A stretch of DNA of 64,000 nt from NCBI GenBank assembly GCA_021732385.1, contig JAKFVA010000011.1, positions 1-64,000 on the forward strand, read 5' to 3'. The notes under the pieces are model-generated. The model worked only from the letters and a program-made list of their open reading frames with translations, made no database searches and was not told the DNA's origin. This DNA is from Burkholderiales bacterium. Lineage in GTDB: Bacteria; Pseudomonadota; Gammaproteobacteria; Burkholderiales; Burkholderiaceae_C. Position numbers and translations under genes: made by a program. Of the stretch, positions 18,448-28,780 are shown piece by piece; the stretch's first letter is position 1, and the number at the start of each line of letters is the position of its first letter.

Positions 18448-19797
18448 TCAACTCAGTTTTTTTACCAGCACGTGGCTCTTGCGGTCAACGTTGTATTTGC
18501 GTTTGCGTGCTTCGGGGAGCCAAGCCGGGTCGGTCTGTACAAAGCCGCGTTTGATGAACCAGTGCATGGTGCGAGTTGTAAGTACAAAAATGCTGTCCAA
18601 GCCGCTGGCCTTGGCGCGCTGCTCAACGCGCTTCAGGAGGCGCTCTCCATCACCTTGCGTTTGCACTTGGGGCGAGACGGTGAGTGCCGCCATTTCGCCG
18701 GTTTTGTTCTCGGGGTAAGGGTAGAGCGCGGCGCAACCAAAAATCACGCCGTCGTGCTCGATCACGGTGTACTGGCCAATGTCGCGCTCAATCTCGGTGC
18801 GGTCGCGTTTGACCAGCGTGCCGTCTTTTTCAAATGGCTCAATCAGCTGCAATATGCCGCCCACATCGTCGGCACCGGCCTCGCGCAGTTCCTCCAGCTT
18901 TTCATCAATCACCATAGTGCCAATGCCGTCGTGCACATAAATCTCCAGCAGCAGCGCGCCGTCTACAGCAAACGGCAGGATGTGGCTGCGTTCCACGCCG
19001 CCCTTGCAGGCCTTGACGCAGTGCTGCAGATAAAACGCAATGTCACTGGGCTGCTGCGGCGGCGGCAGGTTGGCCAACAGTTGCTCGGCAGCAGCCAGCG
19101 GCAGCTCGGTGTCGATCGGGTTGTCTTCGCCCTCGGGTTCGGCGGGTTTGACGCGGATGCCGGAAACTTCGGTGAGAAAAATCAGTTTGTCAGCTTGCAG
19201 TGCCAGCGCGACGCTGGTGGCCACCTCTTCCATGCTGAGGTTGAAGGCCTCGCCGGTGGGCGAAAAACCAAACGGTGAGAGCAGCACCAGCGCGCCCGAA
19301 TTGAGGGTTTGTGCAATGCCCACGGCATCGACCTTGCGCACTTGGCCGCTGTGCTGAAAGTCCACACCATCAACCACGCCCACAGGCCGCGCGGTTAGGA
19401 AATTACCCGAGATCACGCGCACGGTGGAGCCCGCCATGGGCGTATTGGGCAGGCCCTGGCTGAAGGCCGCTTCAATCTCGTAACGCAATTGCCCAGCGGC
19501 TTCTTGCGCGCAATCCAGCGCCACCTCGTCGGTGATACGGATGCCATGCGAGTACTTGGGTATGTGGCCCTTGGCCTTGAGCTGCTCGTTGACCTGCGGG
19601 CGAAAGCCGTGCACTAGCACAATTTTCACGCCCATGCTTTGAATCAGCGCCAGGTCTTGCGCCAGAAACTGCAGCTTGCCCGCCGCAATGGCCTCGCCTG
19701 CAATGCCCACCACAAAGGTCTTGCCGCGGTGCAGGTGAATGTAGGGCGCAACCGAGCGGAACCAGGGCACAAAGGTGAAATTGAAGACGGTGGACAT
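18448..19797 (-). CDS. argA: Amino-acid N-acetyltransferase ArgA
   Basis: A 449-residue enzyme for the first step of arginine biosynthesis (glutamate to N-acetylglutamate). The N-terminal amino-acid-kinase-like domain contains [12 protein letters not shown]. The C-terminal GNAT acetyltransferase domain contains [20 protein letters not shown]. Size and domain order match classical ArgA. The N-terminal domain is usually the site of arginine feedback inhibition. Confidence 0.95.
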   Translation of the reverse strand: MSTVFNFTFVPWFRSVAPYIHLHRGKTFVVGIAGEAIAAGKLQFLAQDLALIQSMGVKIVLVHGFRPQVNEQLKAKGHIPKYSHGIRITDEVALDCAQEAAGQLRYEIEAAFSQGLPNTPMAGSTVRVISGNFLTARPVGVVDGVDFQHSGQVRKVDAVGIAQTLNSGALVLLSPFGFSPTGEAFNLSMEEVATSVALALQADKLIFLTEVSGIRVKPAEPEGEDNPIDTELPLAAAEQLLANLPPPQQPSDIAFYLQHCVKACKGGVERSHILPFAVDGALLLEIYVHDGIGTMVIDEKLEELREAGADDVGGILQLIEPFEKDGTLVKRDRTEIERDIGQYTVIEHDGVIFGCAALYPYPENKTGEMAALTVSPQVQTQGDGERLLKRVEQRAKASGLDSIFVLTTRTMHWFIKRGFVQTDPAWLPEARKRKYNVDRKSHVLVKKLS

Positions 19798-19887
19798 GGT
19801 GGTCAGGCGCTGTGGGGTAGGGCGATGGGAGCAGTCATTGCATCAGGACAATTTACGCAGGGATAATCCGCGATTCTGTACGAAGTT

Positions 19888-22800
19888 ATGCCTTTGACTG
19901 CCTCACGACTCCAAATCAATTTTCCGCCAGCCTTGCCCGTGTCGGGTAAACGCGACGAGATCATGGCTGCGATGGCCGCTCACCAGGTCATCATCGTCTG
20001 CGGTGAAACCGGCTCGGGCAAGACCACGCAGTTGCCCAAAATGGCGCTGGCCCTGGGGCGCGGGCGGCTTAATTACCCGGATGCCACGCGCAGCAAACTC
20101 ATTGGCCATACCCAGCCGCGCCGCCTGGCCGCCACCACGGTGGCCAAACGCATTGCCGAAGAGCTGAACACGCCGTTGGGCGAGGTGGTGGGCTACCAGG
20201 TGCGTTTTGGCGCAAAACTGGAGCGCACGGCCTCGGTCAAGCTCATGACCGACGGCATCTTGCTGGCCGAAACACAAACCGACCCGCTGCTCAAAGCCTA
20301 TGACACGCTGATCATTGACGAAGCGCACGAGCGCAGCCTGAATATCGACTTTCTGCTGGGCTACCTGCGCGAAATTCTGCCGCGCCGGCCGGATTTGAAA
20401 GTCATCGTCACCTCGGCCACGATAGATGCCCAGCGCTTTGCGGACCACTTTGCCAGCACCAAGGGGCCGGCACCCGTATTGATGGTTTCCGGGCGGTTAT
20501 TTGCCGTGGAGCAACGCTACCGCCCCTTTGAAGAAAGCCGCGATTACGACTTGAACGCCGCTATAGCCGACGGCGTTGATGAACTGTGGCAGGGCGGGCA
20601 GGGCGGTGACATTTTGGTGTTTCTACCCGGCGAGCGTGAAATAAGAGAAGCCGCTGACCATTTGCGCAAACACTTGGCACACCAGCCGCTGAACCGCAGT
20701 GCCGAGGTATTGCCGTTGTTTGCCCGCCTGACGCAACCCGAACAAGAGCGGATTTTTCAGCAGCACAGCGGCAGGCGCGTGGTGCTGGCCACCAACGTGG
20801 CCGAGACTTCGCTCACGGTGCCTGGCATTAAATACGTGATTGACGCAGGTACAGCGCGCGTCAAGCGCTACAGTTTCAGAAGCAAGGTCGAGCAGTTGCT
20901 GGTTGAGCCGATCAGCCAGGCGGCGGCCAATCAGCGCGCCGGGCGCTGCGGGCGGGTGGCCAACGGCATTTGCATCCGTCTGTATGCCGAGCAAGACTTT
21001 AACGGCCGTCCGCGCTTTACCGACCCCGAAATTCTGCGCAGTTCGCTGGCGGGCGTGATTTTGCGCATGAAGGCGCTGCACCTGGGCCAGGTCGAACAGT
21101 TTGCCTTTTTGGAGCCGCCGCGCCCCAAGGCCATCGCCGACGGCTACCAACTGCTAGTCGAGTTGGGTGCGATGGATGAGGCCAACGAACTCACCGCCCT
21201 GGGCCGCGAACTCGCCCGCCTGCCCCTGGATCCGCGCGTGGGCCGCATGATTTTGGAAGCGCGCACACGCAGCGCACTGGACGAGGTATTGGTGATTGCC
21301 AGCGCTTTAAGCCTGCAGGACGTGCGCGACCGCCCCCTGGAGCAACAAGCCGCAGCCGACCAGGCACACGCCAAGTTTGACGACGAAAAAAGCGAGTTTG
21401 TTGGCTACCTCAAGCTTTGGAAATGGCTGGACGCGGCGCGGAGCGGCCAAGATGGCAAAGGCAAATCGACCAATCGTGCCTACGAGAACCTGCTGCGCCA
21501 AAATTTTGTCAACGTCCGGCGGGTGCGCGAGTGGCGTGACATCCATGGACAGTTACTCAACGTGGTGAATGAGCAAAAATGGAAGCCAAACACAACACCT
21601 GCGAGCTTTGAGCAACTGCATCTGTCGTTGCTTGCCGGTTTGCTGGGCAACGTCGGCTGCAAGATGGACGATGAAGACGTGTACCTGGGCGCACGTGCCA
21701 TCAAGTTTCACCGCCACCCCGGGGTGCATTTGAGCAAGAAGCCGGGCCGCTGGGTAGTGTGTGCCGAACTGGTGGAAACCACGCGCGTGTTTGGCCGTGG
21801 CATGGCCAACATTGAGCCGCAATGGCTGGAGCAGGTAGGCGGCCATTTGCTCAAAAAGCAGCTTTTGGAGCCGCATTGGGAAAAAAAGGCGGCGCAGGTG
21901 ATGGCGTTGGAGCGGGCCACCTTGTATGGCCTGGTGGTCTATCACAACCGCCGCGTCAATTACGGCCGGGTCGATGTGGCCGGTGCCCGCGAAATCTTTA
22001 TTCGTGAAGGGCTGGCTGGTGGCCAATGGCCGCCCGAGTGGGACAAGAAGCTGCCGTTTTTAGCCGCCAACCAAAAGTTGATCGCCCAGATTGAGACGCT
22101 GGAACACAAATCCCGCAGGCAAGACGTGCTGGTAGACGAGGCGCTGATTTACGCCTTTTACGACCAGCAGATTCCGTTTGATATTTACAGCGGCGTGCTG
22201 TTTGAGCAGTGGTATTTGCGCGAAGTCAAGCTTCAGCCCCGGCTCTTGATGCTCTCGCGTGACGAGCTGATGCGCCACGAGGCTGCTGGCATTACCACCG
22301 ACGCCTTTCCGCACACCCTGCGCCTAGGCGGTGTCGATTGCGCTGCCAGCTATTTGCATGAGCCCGGCGATGCGCGCGACGGCCTCACGGTGACAGTGCC
22401 GCTGTTTGTGCTGAACCAAGTGAGCGATGAACGCTGTGAATGGCTGGTGCCTGGCATGCTGGGGGGCAAGGTGCTGGCGCTGCTGAAAAGCCTGCCGCAA
22501 AAGCCGCGCTCGCGTCTGGTGCCGCTGCCGGAGTCAGCCAAAAAACTCACCGAAATTCTTTGCGCCACAGAAAACGCGGCCCAGGGCGCACTCACTGAAG
22601 CGTTGCGCAGGCAGGTGCGCGAGATGACCGGACTGGAATTGAAACTGGCCGACTTCAAGCTCGACATGCTGCCCGCGCACTGCTTTATGAATCTGCGGGT
22701 GGTGGATGAGCATGAAAGGCAGCTGGGCATGAGCCGCAACCTGGGTGCGCTGAAGGCCGACCTGGGCGCACAGGCACGCGGCGCGTTTCAGGCACTGGCG

Positions 22801-23787
22801 GGCCTGAAAACCTTGCGAGCCGTAGCTTCGCCAGTGCCTGCCGCGCAGACACCAGCCAATGCAGCGCCAGGCCTGCCTGCGCGTTCGGCCGGTGCAACGC
22901 AAGCCATGGCAAAAAATTCGGGCAGCACGCGCGATGCCGAGCAGCGCTACACCACATGGGGTTTTGGGCAATGGCCCGAACTCATGGAAATCAGCAAGGG
23001 CAGCCAGACCCTGATTGGTTTTCCGGCGCTGGTGGAGCAGGGCGATGCGGTGGTCATTGCAGTGTTTGATGAACCGTTGGTGGCGCAAACCAAACACCGC
23101 GCCGGGCTGCGCCTTTTGTTTGCCTTGCAGCTCAAGGACACACTCAAGTACCTGGAAAAAAATATCCCTGACCTGCAAAAAATGGCGGTTGGCTACATGG
23201 GTCTGGGTACGCTGGAGCAATTGCGTGAGCAAATTATTCAAGTCGCGCTGGACCGTGCCTTTTTGCAGGCTCCGCTGCCTACGGATGAAATGCAGTTTGC
23301 CCAGCGTCTGCAAGAAGGCAAGGCACGCCTGAGTTTGATTGCGCAGGAAATTGCCCGGTTGTGCGCACAGGTATTGGCCGAGTACCAGACCGCATTACGC
23401 AAGATCAAGGACACCAAGAACGCCCCTGATGCGATGGCCGACTGCACCCAGCAATTGCAGCGCCTGGTACCCAAAGACTTTTGCAGTACCACGCCGTATT
23501 TGCAATTACAGCATTGCGTGCGTTACCTCAAGGCCATTGTCCTGCGGCTGGACAAGCTGCGTGCCGACCCGGCCCGCGATGCCACGCGGCTGGCTGAACT
23601 GCGCCCGCAGGAGCAGCGCTTTTGGCGTCTGGTGGCCGAGCGCCGCGGCGTGCAGGACATGCGCCTGCAAGAGCTGCGCTGGCTGCTGGAGGAGTTGCGG
23701 GTGAGCTTTTTTGCGCAGGAGCTGCGCACGCCGCAGCCAGTCAGTACCAAGCGGCTGGATAAATTGTGGGCGCAATTAAACAGTTGA
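19888..23787 (+). CDS. hrpA: ATP-dependent RNA helicase HrpA
   Basis: A 1299-residue DEAH-box helicase, the usual size for HrpA. Motif I GETGSGKTTQ (about residues 36-45), the DEAH box in IIDEAHERSL, SAT, and motif VI QRAGRCGR are present. Helicase-associated and C-terminal DUF3418-type regions follow. It probably rescues or remodels stalled ribosomes and mRNAs. It is divergent from argA with a 90-nt gap. Confidence 0.96.
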   Translation: MPLTASRLQINFPPALPVSGKRDEIMAAMAAHQVIIVCGETGSGKTTQLPKMALALGRGRLNYPDATRSKLIGHTQPRRLAATTVAKRIAEELNTPLGEVVGYQVRFGAKLERTASVKLMTDGILLAETQTDPLLKAYDTLIIDEAHERSLNIDFLLGYLREILPRRPDLKVIVTSATIDAQRFADHFASTKGPAPVLMVSGRLFAVEQRYRPFEESRDYDLNAAIADGVDELWQGGQGGDILVFLPGEREIREAADHLRKHLAHQPLNRSAEVLPLFARLTQPEQERIFQQHSGRRVVLATNVAETSLTVPGIKYVIDAGTARVKRYSFRSKVEQLLVEPISQAAANQRAGRCGRVANGICIRLYAEQDFNGRPRFTDPEILRSSLAGVILRMKALHLGQVEQFAFLEPPRPKAIADGYQLLVELGAMDEANELTALGRELARLPLDPRVGRMILEARTRSALDEVLVIASALSLQDVRDRPLEQQAAADQAHAKFDDEKSEFVGYLKLWKWLDAARSGQDGKGKSTNRAYENLLRQNFVNVRRVREWRDIHGQLLNVVNEQKWKPNTTPASFEQLHLSLLAGLLGNVGCKMDDEDVYLGARAIKFHRHPGVHLSKKPGRWVVCAELVETTRVFGRGMANIEPQWLEQVGGHLLKKQLLEPHWEKKAAQVMALERATLYGLVVYHNRRVNYGRVDVAGAREIFIREGLAGGQWPPEWDKKLPFLAANQKLIAQIETLEHKSRRQDVLVDEALIYAFYDQQIPFDIYSGVLFEQWYLREVKLQPRLLMLSRDELMRHEAAGITTDAFPHTLRLGGVDCAASYLHEPGDARDGLTVTVPLFVLNQVSDERCEWLVPGMLGGKVLALLKSLPQKPRSRLVPLPESAKKLTEILCATENAAQGALTEALRRQVREMTGLELKLADFKLDMLPAHCFMNLRVVDEHERQLGMSRNLGALKADLGAQARGAFQALAGLKTLRAVASPVPAAQTPANAAPGLPARSAGATQAMAKNSGSTRDAEQRYTTWGFGQWPELMEISKGSQTLIGFPALVEQGDAVVIAVFDEPLVAQTKHRAGLRLLFALQLKDTLKYLEKNIPDLQKMAVGYMGLGTLEQLREQIIQVALDRAFLQAPLPTDEMQFAQRLQEGKARLSLIAQEIARLCAQVLAEYQTALRKIKDTKNAPDAMADCTQQLQRLVPKDFCSTTPYLQLQHCVRYLKAIVLRLDKLRADPARDATRLAELRPQEQRFWRLVAERRGVQDMRLQELRWLLEELRVSFFAQELRTPQPVSTKRLDKLWAQLNS

Positions 23788-23889
23788 AACGCGCCAGACA
23801 CGCTACAGTTAAAGCCAAACGCCAGCAGTTGCACGCAACTTGTGCGATCAAGGCGCACTCGAACCTTCACACACCCTAAAGGACACCCC

Positions 23890-24675
23890 ATGCAATTCAA
23901 AGGCAAAACCGCCCTGGTCACCGGTTCCACCTCAGGCATTGGCCTGGGGATTGCCCGCCAACTTGCCGCCGAGGGTGCCAATGTGGTGCTCAACGGCTTT
24001 GGCGAGGCTGCCGAAATCGAGAAATTGCGCAGTGAAATAGCCGCGCAGAACGGTGTGCAGGTGCGCTATGACGGCGCCGATATGAGCAAAGCCAGCGCCA
24101 TTGAAGCCATGATGACCAAGGCGCTGGCTGAATTTGGCAGTGTGGACATTCTGGTCAATAACGCGGGCATCCAGCACGTATCGCCAGTTGATGAATTTCC
24201 CACAGACAAGTGGGACGCCATCATTGCGATCAATCTGACATCTGCTTTTCACACCACGCGCCTGGCGCTGCCGGGCATGAAAAAGGCAGGTTGGGGCCGC
24301 ATCGTCAACATTGCTTCGGCCCATGCGCTGGTGGCCAGTCCGTTCAAATCGGCCTATGTGGCGGCCAAACATGGCGTCGCAGGCCTGACCAAAACCGTGG
24401 CGCTTGAAGTGGCGCAAGCCGGTATCACCGTTAACGCAATTTGCCCCGGCTATGTACTGACGCCGCTGGTGGAAAAGCAGATACCTGACACCGCCAAGGC
24501 GCGTGGCATCACCGAAGAGCAGGTCAAGAAAGACGTGCTGCTGGCAGCCCAACCCACCAAGAAGTTTGTTACGGTGGAACAGGTTGCAGGCTTGTGCAGC
24601 TACCTGTGCAGCGCGGGCGCTGCCTCCATGACCGGGGCCATTTTGTCGATAGATGGCGGCTGGACGGCACAGTAA
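23890..24675 (+). CDS. bdhA: 3-hydroxybutyrate dehydrogenase (SDR family)
   Basis: A 261-residue short-chain dehydrogenase. NAD motif TGSTSGIGLGIA, NNAGIQHV, catalytic serine region NIASAHALVAS and YVAAKHG (Tyr-x-x-x-Lys) are present. The CPGYVLTPLVEKQI segment is typical of D-3-hydroxybutyrate dehydrogenase. It oxidises 3-hydroxybutyrate from PHB breakdown to acetoacetate. ATG at 23890 has AAAGGA upstream. The stop codon overlaps the start of the patatin gene by one base. Confidence 0.92.
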   Translation: MQFKGKTALVTGSTSGIGLGIARQLAAEGANVVLNGFGEAAEIEKLRSEIAAQNGVQVRYDGADMSKASAIEAMMTKALAEFGSVDILVNNAGIQHVSPVDEFPTDKWDAIIAINLTSAFHTTRLALPGMKKAGWGRIVNIASAHALVASPFKSAYVAAKHGVAGLTKTVALEVAQAGITVNAICPGYVLTPLVEKQIPDTAKARGITEEQVKKDVLLAAQPTKKFVTVEQVAGLCSYLCSAGAASMTGAILSIDGGWTAQ

Positions 24676-25859
24676 TGCCGCCCAAGCCAGCAGCCGCACG
24701 CCAAGCGGCGAGCAGAAAAACCGCAAAGCCCAAGTTGGCCGCCAAGCCAGCCGTTGTGCCAGCCTTGCCGCCGTCGCTGCCCGGCCAGGTGGTGCTGGTA
24801 CTGCAAGGCGGTGGCGCTCTGGGTGCTTACCAGGGTGGTGTGTATCAGGCCTTGCATGAGGCGGGCATTGAGCCCGACTGGGTGATTGGCACCTCTATTG
24901 GCGCCATCAACGCCGCGCTGATTGCGGGCAATCCGCCAGCGCAGCGGCTGGCGCATTTGCAGGCGTTTTGGCGCGGTGTGGAGCAAGGCAACCCCTTTGT
25001 ACCCGCCTTACCCGACCCGCTGGGCTTGGCGCAAAGCTGGGCAAATTTAACAACAGTGCTGCGCGGTATTCCCGGCTTTTTTACGCCACGCGCAACCACA
25101 TTGCAAGGCTCGCAAAGCCGTGTGGGCGTGGAGGCGGCGTCCTACTACAGCACACAGCCGCTGCACCAGACGCTGACCCAATTGGTGGACTTTGACTATT
25201 TGGCAACCAGCAAGACCCGCCTGACGGTGGGCGCGGTGCATGTGCAAGGTGGCCAGATGCGCTACTTCGACAGCCGCGACGAGCGCCTGGAAGTCGCCCA
25301 TGTCGTGGCCTCGGGCGCGCTACCGCCCGTGTTTGCCGCAGTGCGCATTCATGGCGAGCCCTATTGGGATGGTGGCATTTACTCCAACACGCCGATTGAG
25401 GCGGTGATGGACGACAAACCCCGGCGTGATGCGCTGATTTTTGCGGTGGATGTGTGGCAGCCCAACGGCCCTGAGCCCCAGTCCATCAACGAAGTGCTGG
25501 CGCGGCAAAAAGACATTCAGTACGCCAGCCGGGCCGACAGCCACATTGAGCGGCAACAGCAAATTCACCGCCTGCGTCATATCATTCGCGAACTGCACCG
25601 GCAAATGCCTGCGGCCCAGCAAACCGACACGGCCATAAAGGCGCTGGCAGCCTGGGGCTGCAAAAGCACCATGCAGGTGGTGCGTCTGCAAGTGCCGCGT
25701 ATTGAGGGCGAAGACCAGACCAAGGACATCGATTTTTCCAGCGCAGGCATCCATCAGCGCTGGCAGGCCGGTTACCAGCATACCCAAGCGGTGCTGGCGC
25801 GTGCCCCGTGGCAAGAGGCTGCTGATCCGATGGAGGGGGTGGTAGTGCACAGCGCATAG
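24675..25859 (+). CDS. Patatin-like phospholipase (DUF3734 type)
   Basis: A 394-residue patatin-fold hydrolase. It shows the glycine-rich oxyanion motif QGGGALGAYQGG, nucleophile motif GTSIG, and aspartate motif DGGIYSN. The basic Ala/Lys-rich N-terminus (about 40 residues) is disordered-looking. The C-terminal extension contains DIDFSSAGIHQRW, seen in the DUF3734 subgroup. Coupled to the 3-hydroxybutyrate dehydrogenase gene, so a role near PHB granules or lipid turnover is possible (inference). Confidence 0.88.
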   Translation: MPPKPAAARQAASRKTAKPKLAAKPAVVPALPPSLPGQVVLVLQGGGALGAYQGGVYQALHEAGIEPDWVIGTSIGAINAALIAGNPPAQRLAHLQAFWRGVEQGNPFVPALPDPLGLAQSWANLTTVLRGIPGFFTPRATTLQGSQSRVGVEAASYYSTQPLHQTLTQLVDFDYLATSKTRLTVGAVHVQGGQMRYFDSRDERLEVAHVVASGALPPVFAAVRIHGEPYWDGGIYSNTPIEAVMDDKPRRDALIFAVDVWQPNGPEPQSINEVLARQKDIQYASRADSHIERQQQIHRLRHIIRELHRQMPAAQQTDTAIKALAAWGCKSTMQVVRLQVPRIEGEDQTKDIDFSSAGIHQRWQAGYQHTQAVLARAPWQEAADPMEGVVVHSA

Positions 25860-25905
25860 AACTCTGCTACAAATGGCAGATCGCTACAGCCCTATCGAGC
25901 CGCTT

Positions 25906-26634
25906 ATGGACCGCCGTAATTTTGTTGAAACCTGCGTCAAAAGCAGCGCCTGCCTGAGCGCTGGCGTGGCAGCCAGCGCGGCGCTGGGCAGCTTAACGCC
26001 CGTATTTGCCGCTGATGCCAAGCCCCGCGCCTATGCCAAAGTGCTGTTGACCAATGAATTGGGTGACCCGCTCAAGGCCAGCAGCCTGAAACCGCAGACC
26101 AACTACGTTTTTAATTACCCGTTTGAATCCACGCCGGTGTTTCTGCTGGATTTGGGTCACGCCATCAACGGCACCACGCTGGCTACCAAAACCAAGGAAA
26201 GTTACCAGTGGCCGGGCGGTGTTGGCAAACAAAAAAGTGTGGTGGCGTTTTCGGCCATTTGTGCGCACCATTTGGTCTACCCAACCAAAGAGGTGAGCTT
26301 CATTAGTTTTCGCAAAACCAAATCCAGCAAGGGCGTGCAAGACAATTTGATTCACTGTTGCGCCGACCACAGCCAGTATGACCCGGCCAAAGGCGCGCAG
26401 GTGCTAAGCGGCCCGGCCAGCCAGCCACTTTGCGCCGTGCTGCTCGCATACGACCCAAAAAAAGACACGCTGACAGCCTACGCCACGCTGGGCGGCGAGC
26501 TATTTGACGATTTTTTCAAGAAATACGACGCCAAGCTCAGCCTGGAAGTGGGCAGCAAAGCCCGCTCGACGGTGGTAGCGCAGGCGATTGTCAAACCCTT
26601 AGAGCAGTACTGCCGCAATCCGATTCAGTGCTGA
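25906..26634 (+). CDS. Tat-exported Rieske [2Fe-2S] protein
   Basis: About 243 residues. The N-terminus MDRRNFVE followed by an Ala-rich hydrophobic stretch resembles a twin-arginine signal. Rieske ligands are C119-A-H121 and C152-x-x-H155. The gap between them is longer than usual (about 30 residues) and contains a basic stretch. Two cysteines near the C-terminus (CRNPIQC) are unusual. A longer start at 25873 would bury the Tat signal. A periplasmic electron-transfer role is likely; partner unknown. Confidence 0.72.
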   Translation: MDRRNFVETCVKSSACLSAGVAASAALGSLTPVFAADAKPRAYAKVLLTNELGDPLKASSLKPQTNYVFNYPFESTPVFLLDLGHAINGTTLATKTKESYQWPGGVGKQKSVVAFSAICAHHLVYPTKEVSFISFRKTKSSKGVQDNLIHCCADHSQYDPAKGAQVLSGPASQPLCAVLLAYDPKKDTLTAYATLGGELFDDFFKKYDAKLSLEVGSKARSTVVAQAIVKPLEQYCRNPIQC

Positions 26635-26636
26635 AG

Positions 26637-27818
26637 TTACAGCGCTGACAGGCGGTCAAGCGCCTGCGTCAGCGTCTGGTCTTGCTTGGCAAAGCAAAAC
26701 CGCACCACCTGCTGGTTAAAGCCGTTGCCGTAAAAGGCGGAGAGTGGGATGGCTGCCACGCCAATCTCGCTAGTTAGCCAACGGCAAAAGTCGGACTCGT
26801 TCAAGTGGCGCTCGGGCACCTTGAGCCCGTCGTAGTCGACACACTGAAAGTAGCTGCCCGCGCAGGGCAGCAGCTTGAACGCCGTGCCTGCCAGGCCAGC
26901 ACGGAATAAATCGCGCTTGCGCTGGTAGAAAGTGGGTAAGCTCAAGTAAGGTGCCGCGTCTGCCATGTAGCTGGCCAGGGCGTGCTGCATGGGCGTGTTG
27001 ACGGTGAACACATTGAACTGGTGTACTTTGCGGAACTCGGCCATCAACGCCGCAGGGGCAGCCACAAAACCCACTTTCCAGCCCGTTACATGGTAGGTCT
27101 TGCCAAAGCTGCTGACGATGAAGGCGCGCTGCGCCAGGCCGGGGTAGTGCGCCACGCTGTGGTGCTGCTGGCCATCAAACACCATGTGCTCATAGACCTC
27201 GTCGCTGATCAGCAGCACGCCGGTGGGGGCCAACAGGTCTTCCAGCTGCCGCATCTGCGCGGCGCTCCACACGGTAGACGAGGGGTTGTGCGGGCTGTTG
27301 ATGAGAAGTGCGCGGGTGCGTGGCGTGATGGCGGCTGCAATGCGTTCAAAGTCGGGCTGGAAGGCAGCGGTAGGCACGCTGCTACCGCCCTGGTGCGGCG
27401 TTAGTGGCACGCGCACCGCCACGCCGCCAGCCAGCTCGATGTTGGGCACATAGCTGTCGTAGCAGGGTTCCAGCACGATGACTTCGTCGCCAGGGTGCAC
27501 CACGGCCAGAATGATTGTCAAAATGGCTTGCGTGGCACCGGCCGTGACGGTGATTTCACTGTCCACCGAATACGCGTGGCCATGCAACGCTTCAATCTTG
27601 CTGGCAATGGCGCGCCGCAGCGGGAGCACGCCGGGCATGGGCGGATACTGGTTGTGGCCATTTTGCATGGCCTGCGTCACGGCCTGTGGCAGGGCCGGGT
27701 CACAGTCAAAGTCGGGAAAGCCCTGGCCCAAATTCACGGCGCCGTGTTGCGCTGCCAGCGCCGACATGGTGCTGAAGATGGTGGTGCCGACGTGGGGCAG
27801 GCGCGAGGCGAGTTGCAT
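26637..27818 (-). CDS. PLP-dependent aminotransferase (methionine/kynurenine type, YbdL-like)
   Basis: A 393-residue fold-type I class I/II aminotransferase. Conserved parts are VNLGQGFPDFDCDP near the N-terminus, NSPHNPSS, the PLP-lysine motif SSFGKTYHVTGWKVG, and a C-terminal RFCFAKQ. The pattern matches the methionine (2-oxo acid) aminotransferase YbdL subgroup. It lies 8 nt after cysB, so it may be co-transcribed with sulfur genes, in keeping with methionine salvage (inference). Confidence 0.85.
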   Translation of the reverse strand: MQLASRLPHVGTTIFSTMSALAAQHGAVNLGQGFPDFDCDPALPQAVTQAMQNGHNQYPPMPGVLPLRRAIASKIEALHGHAYSVDSEITVTAGATQAILTIILAVVHPGDEVIVLEPCYDSYVPNIELAGGVAVRVPLTPHQGGSSVPTAAFQPDFERIAAAITPRTRALLINSPHNPSSTVWSAAQMRQLEDLLAPTGVLLISDEVYEHMVFDGQQHHSVAHYPGLAQRAFIVSSFGKTYHVTGWKVGFVAAPAALMAEFRKVHQFNVFTVNTPMQHALASYMADAAPYLSLPTFYQRKRDLFRAGLAGTAFKLLPCAGSYFQCVDYDGLKVPERHLNESDFCRWLTSEIGVAAIPLSAFYGNGFNQQVVRFCFAKQDQTLTQALDRLSAL

Positions 27819-27826
27819 GGCTGCTT

Positions 27827-28780
27827 TTACATCTCGTAATCGCTGCCCTGGCCCTTCATCGCCTGGGTGATCAGCTTGCGGTCAAGCCGGTCGCTCAGTA
27901 GACTGGCAAAGTGGTAGACGAAGTTGCGCAAATACACGCCGCGCTTGAAAGCCACGCGCGAGACGTTCATGCCAAACAAATAGCCTGCGGGGTGAATCAC
28001 CAAATCGGCGCTGGAATCGGCGCCAGTGGTTTCCCGCACCGCCATCTCGGCCACAATGCCCACGCCCATTCCCAGGCGCACATAGGTTTTGATGACGTCC
28101 GAATCAATTGCTTCCAGTGCAATCCGGGGATGCAGTTTTTTCAGCGCAAACGCCGTGTCTATTTTTGTGCGGCCGGTAAAAGAGGGGTGGTAGGTAATCA
28201 ACGGCTCATCGGCCAGATCTTCCAAACTCAGGCGCTCTTTTTGGGCCAACCGGTGGTTGGCCGGCAGCACCAGCATGTGCTGCCATTCATAGCAGGGCAG
28301 GGTGACGAGTTCGGGGTGCTCGGCCAGCGATTCGGTGGCAATGCCAATCTCGGCGGTTTCCTGCAACAGCATGGCAGCTACCTGGTTGGGCGCACCCTGG
28401 TGCAAGCTGATATTGACTTTAGGGTAAGCCTCGCGCAGTTTGGCCACGGGCAGCGGCAGTACATAGCGGGCCTGCGTGTGGGTGGTGGCAATGCTGAGCA
28501 TGCCACTGTCTTGCGCGCTGTATTGCTCGCCAATGCGTTTGAGGTTGGCTACCTCGCGCAAGATGATTTCAATGCTGGCCAGCGCATGTGCGCCCGGCTC
28601 GGTGACCCGCTTGAGACGTTTGCCGTGGCGGGTAAAAATTTCCACGCCCAGCTCTTCTTCCAATTCAATGATGGCTTTGGACACGCCGGGCTGAGAGGTA
28701 TGCAACGCTTTGGCGGTTTCAGTCAGGTTGAGGTTGCGGCGCACGGCCTCTTGAACAAAACGAAATTGGTGCAGATTCAT
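27827..28780 (-). CDS. cysB: LysR-family sulfur regulator CysB/Cbl
   Basis: A 317-residue LysR regulator. The winged HTH spans about residues 1-60 (NLTETAKALHTSQPGVSKAIIELEEELG). The effector domain shows CysB traits: TTHTQARYVLP, HQGAPNQVAAML and TYHPSFTGRTKID. It is expected to activate sulfate assimilation genes such as the cys operon at 4.1-10.4 kb, with N-acetylserine as co-inducer in the family. The start overlaps the stop of the chelatase gene by 4 nt. Confidence 0.92.
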   Translation of the reverse strand: MNLHQFRFVQEAVRRNLNLTETAKALHTSQPGVSKAIIELEEELGVEIFTRHGKRLKRVTEPGAHALASIEIILREVANLKRIGEQYSAQDSGMLSIATTHTQARYVLPLPVAKLREAYPKVNISLHQGAPNQVAAMLLQETAEIGIATESLAEHPELVTLPCYEWQHMLVLPANHRLAQKERLSLEDLADEPLITYHPSFTGRTKIDTAFALKKLHPRIALEAIDSDVIKTYVRLGMGVGIVAEMAVRETTGADSSADLVIHPAGYLFGMNVSRVAFKRGVYLRNFVYHFASLLSDRLDRKLITQAMKGQGSDYEM

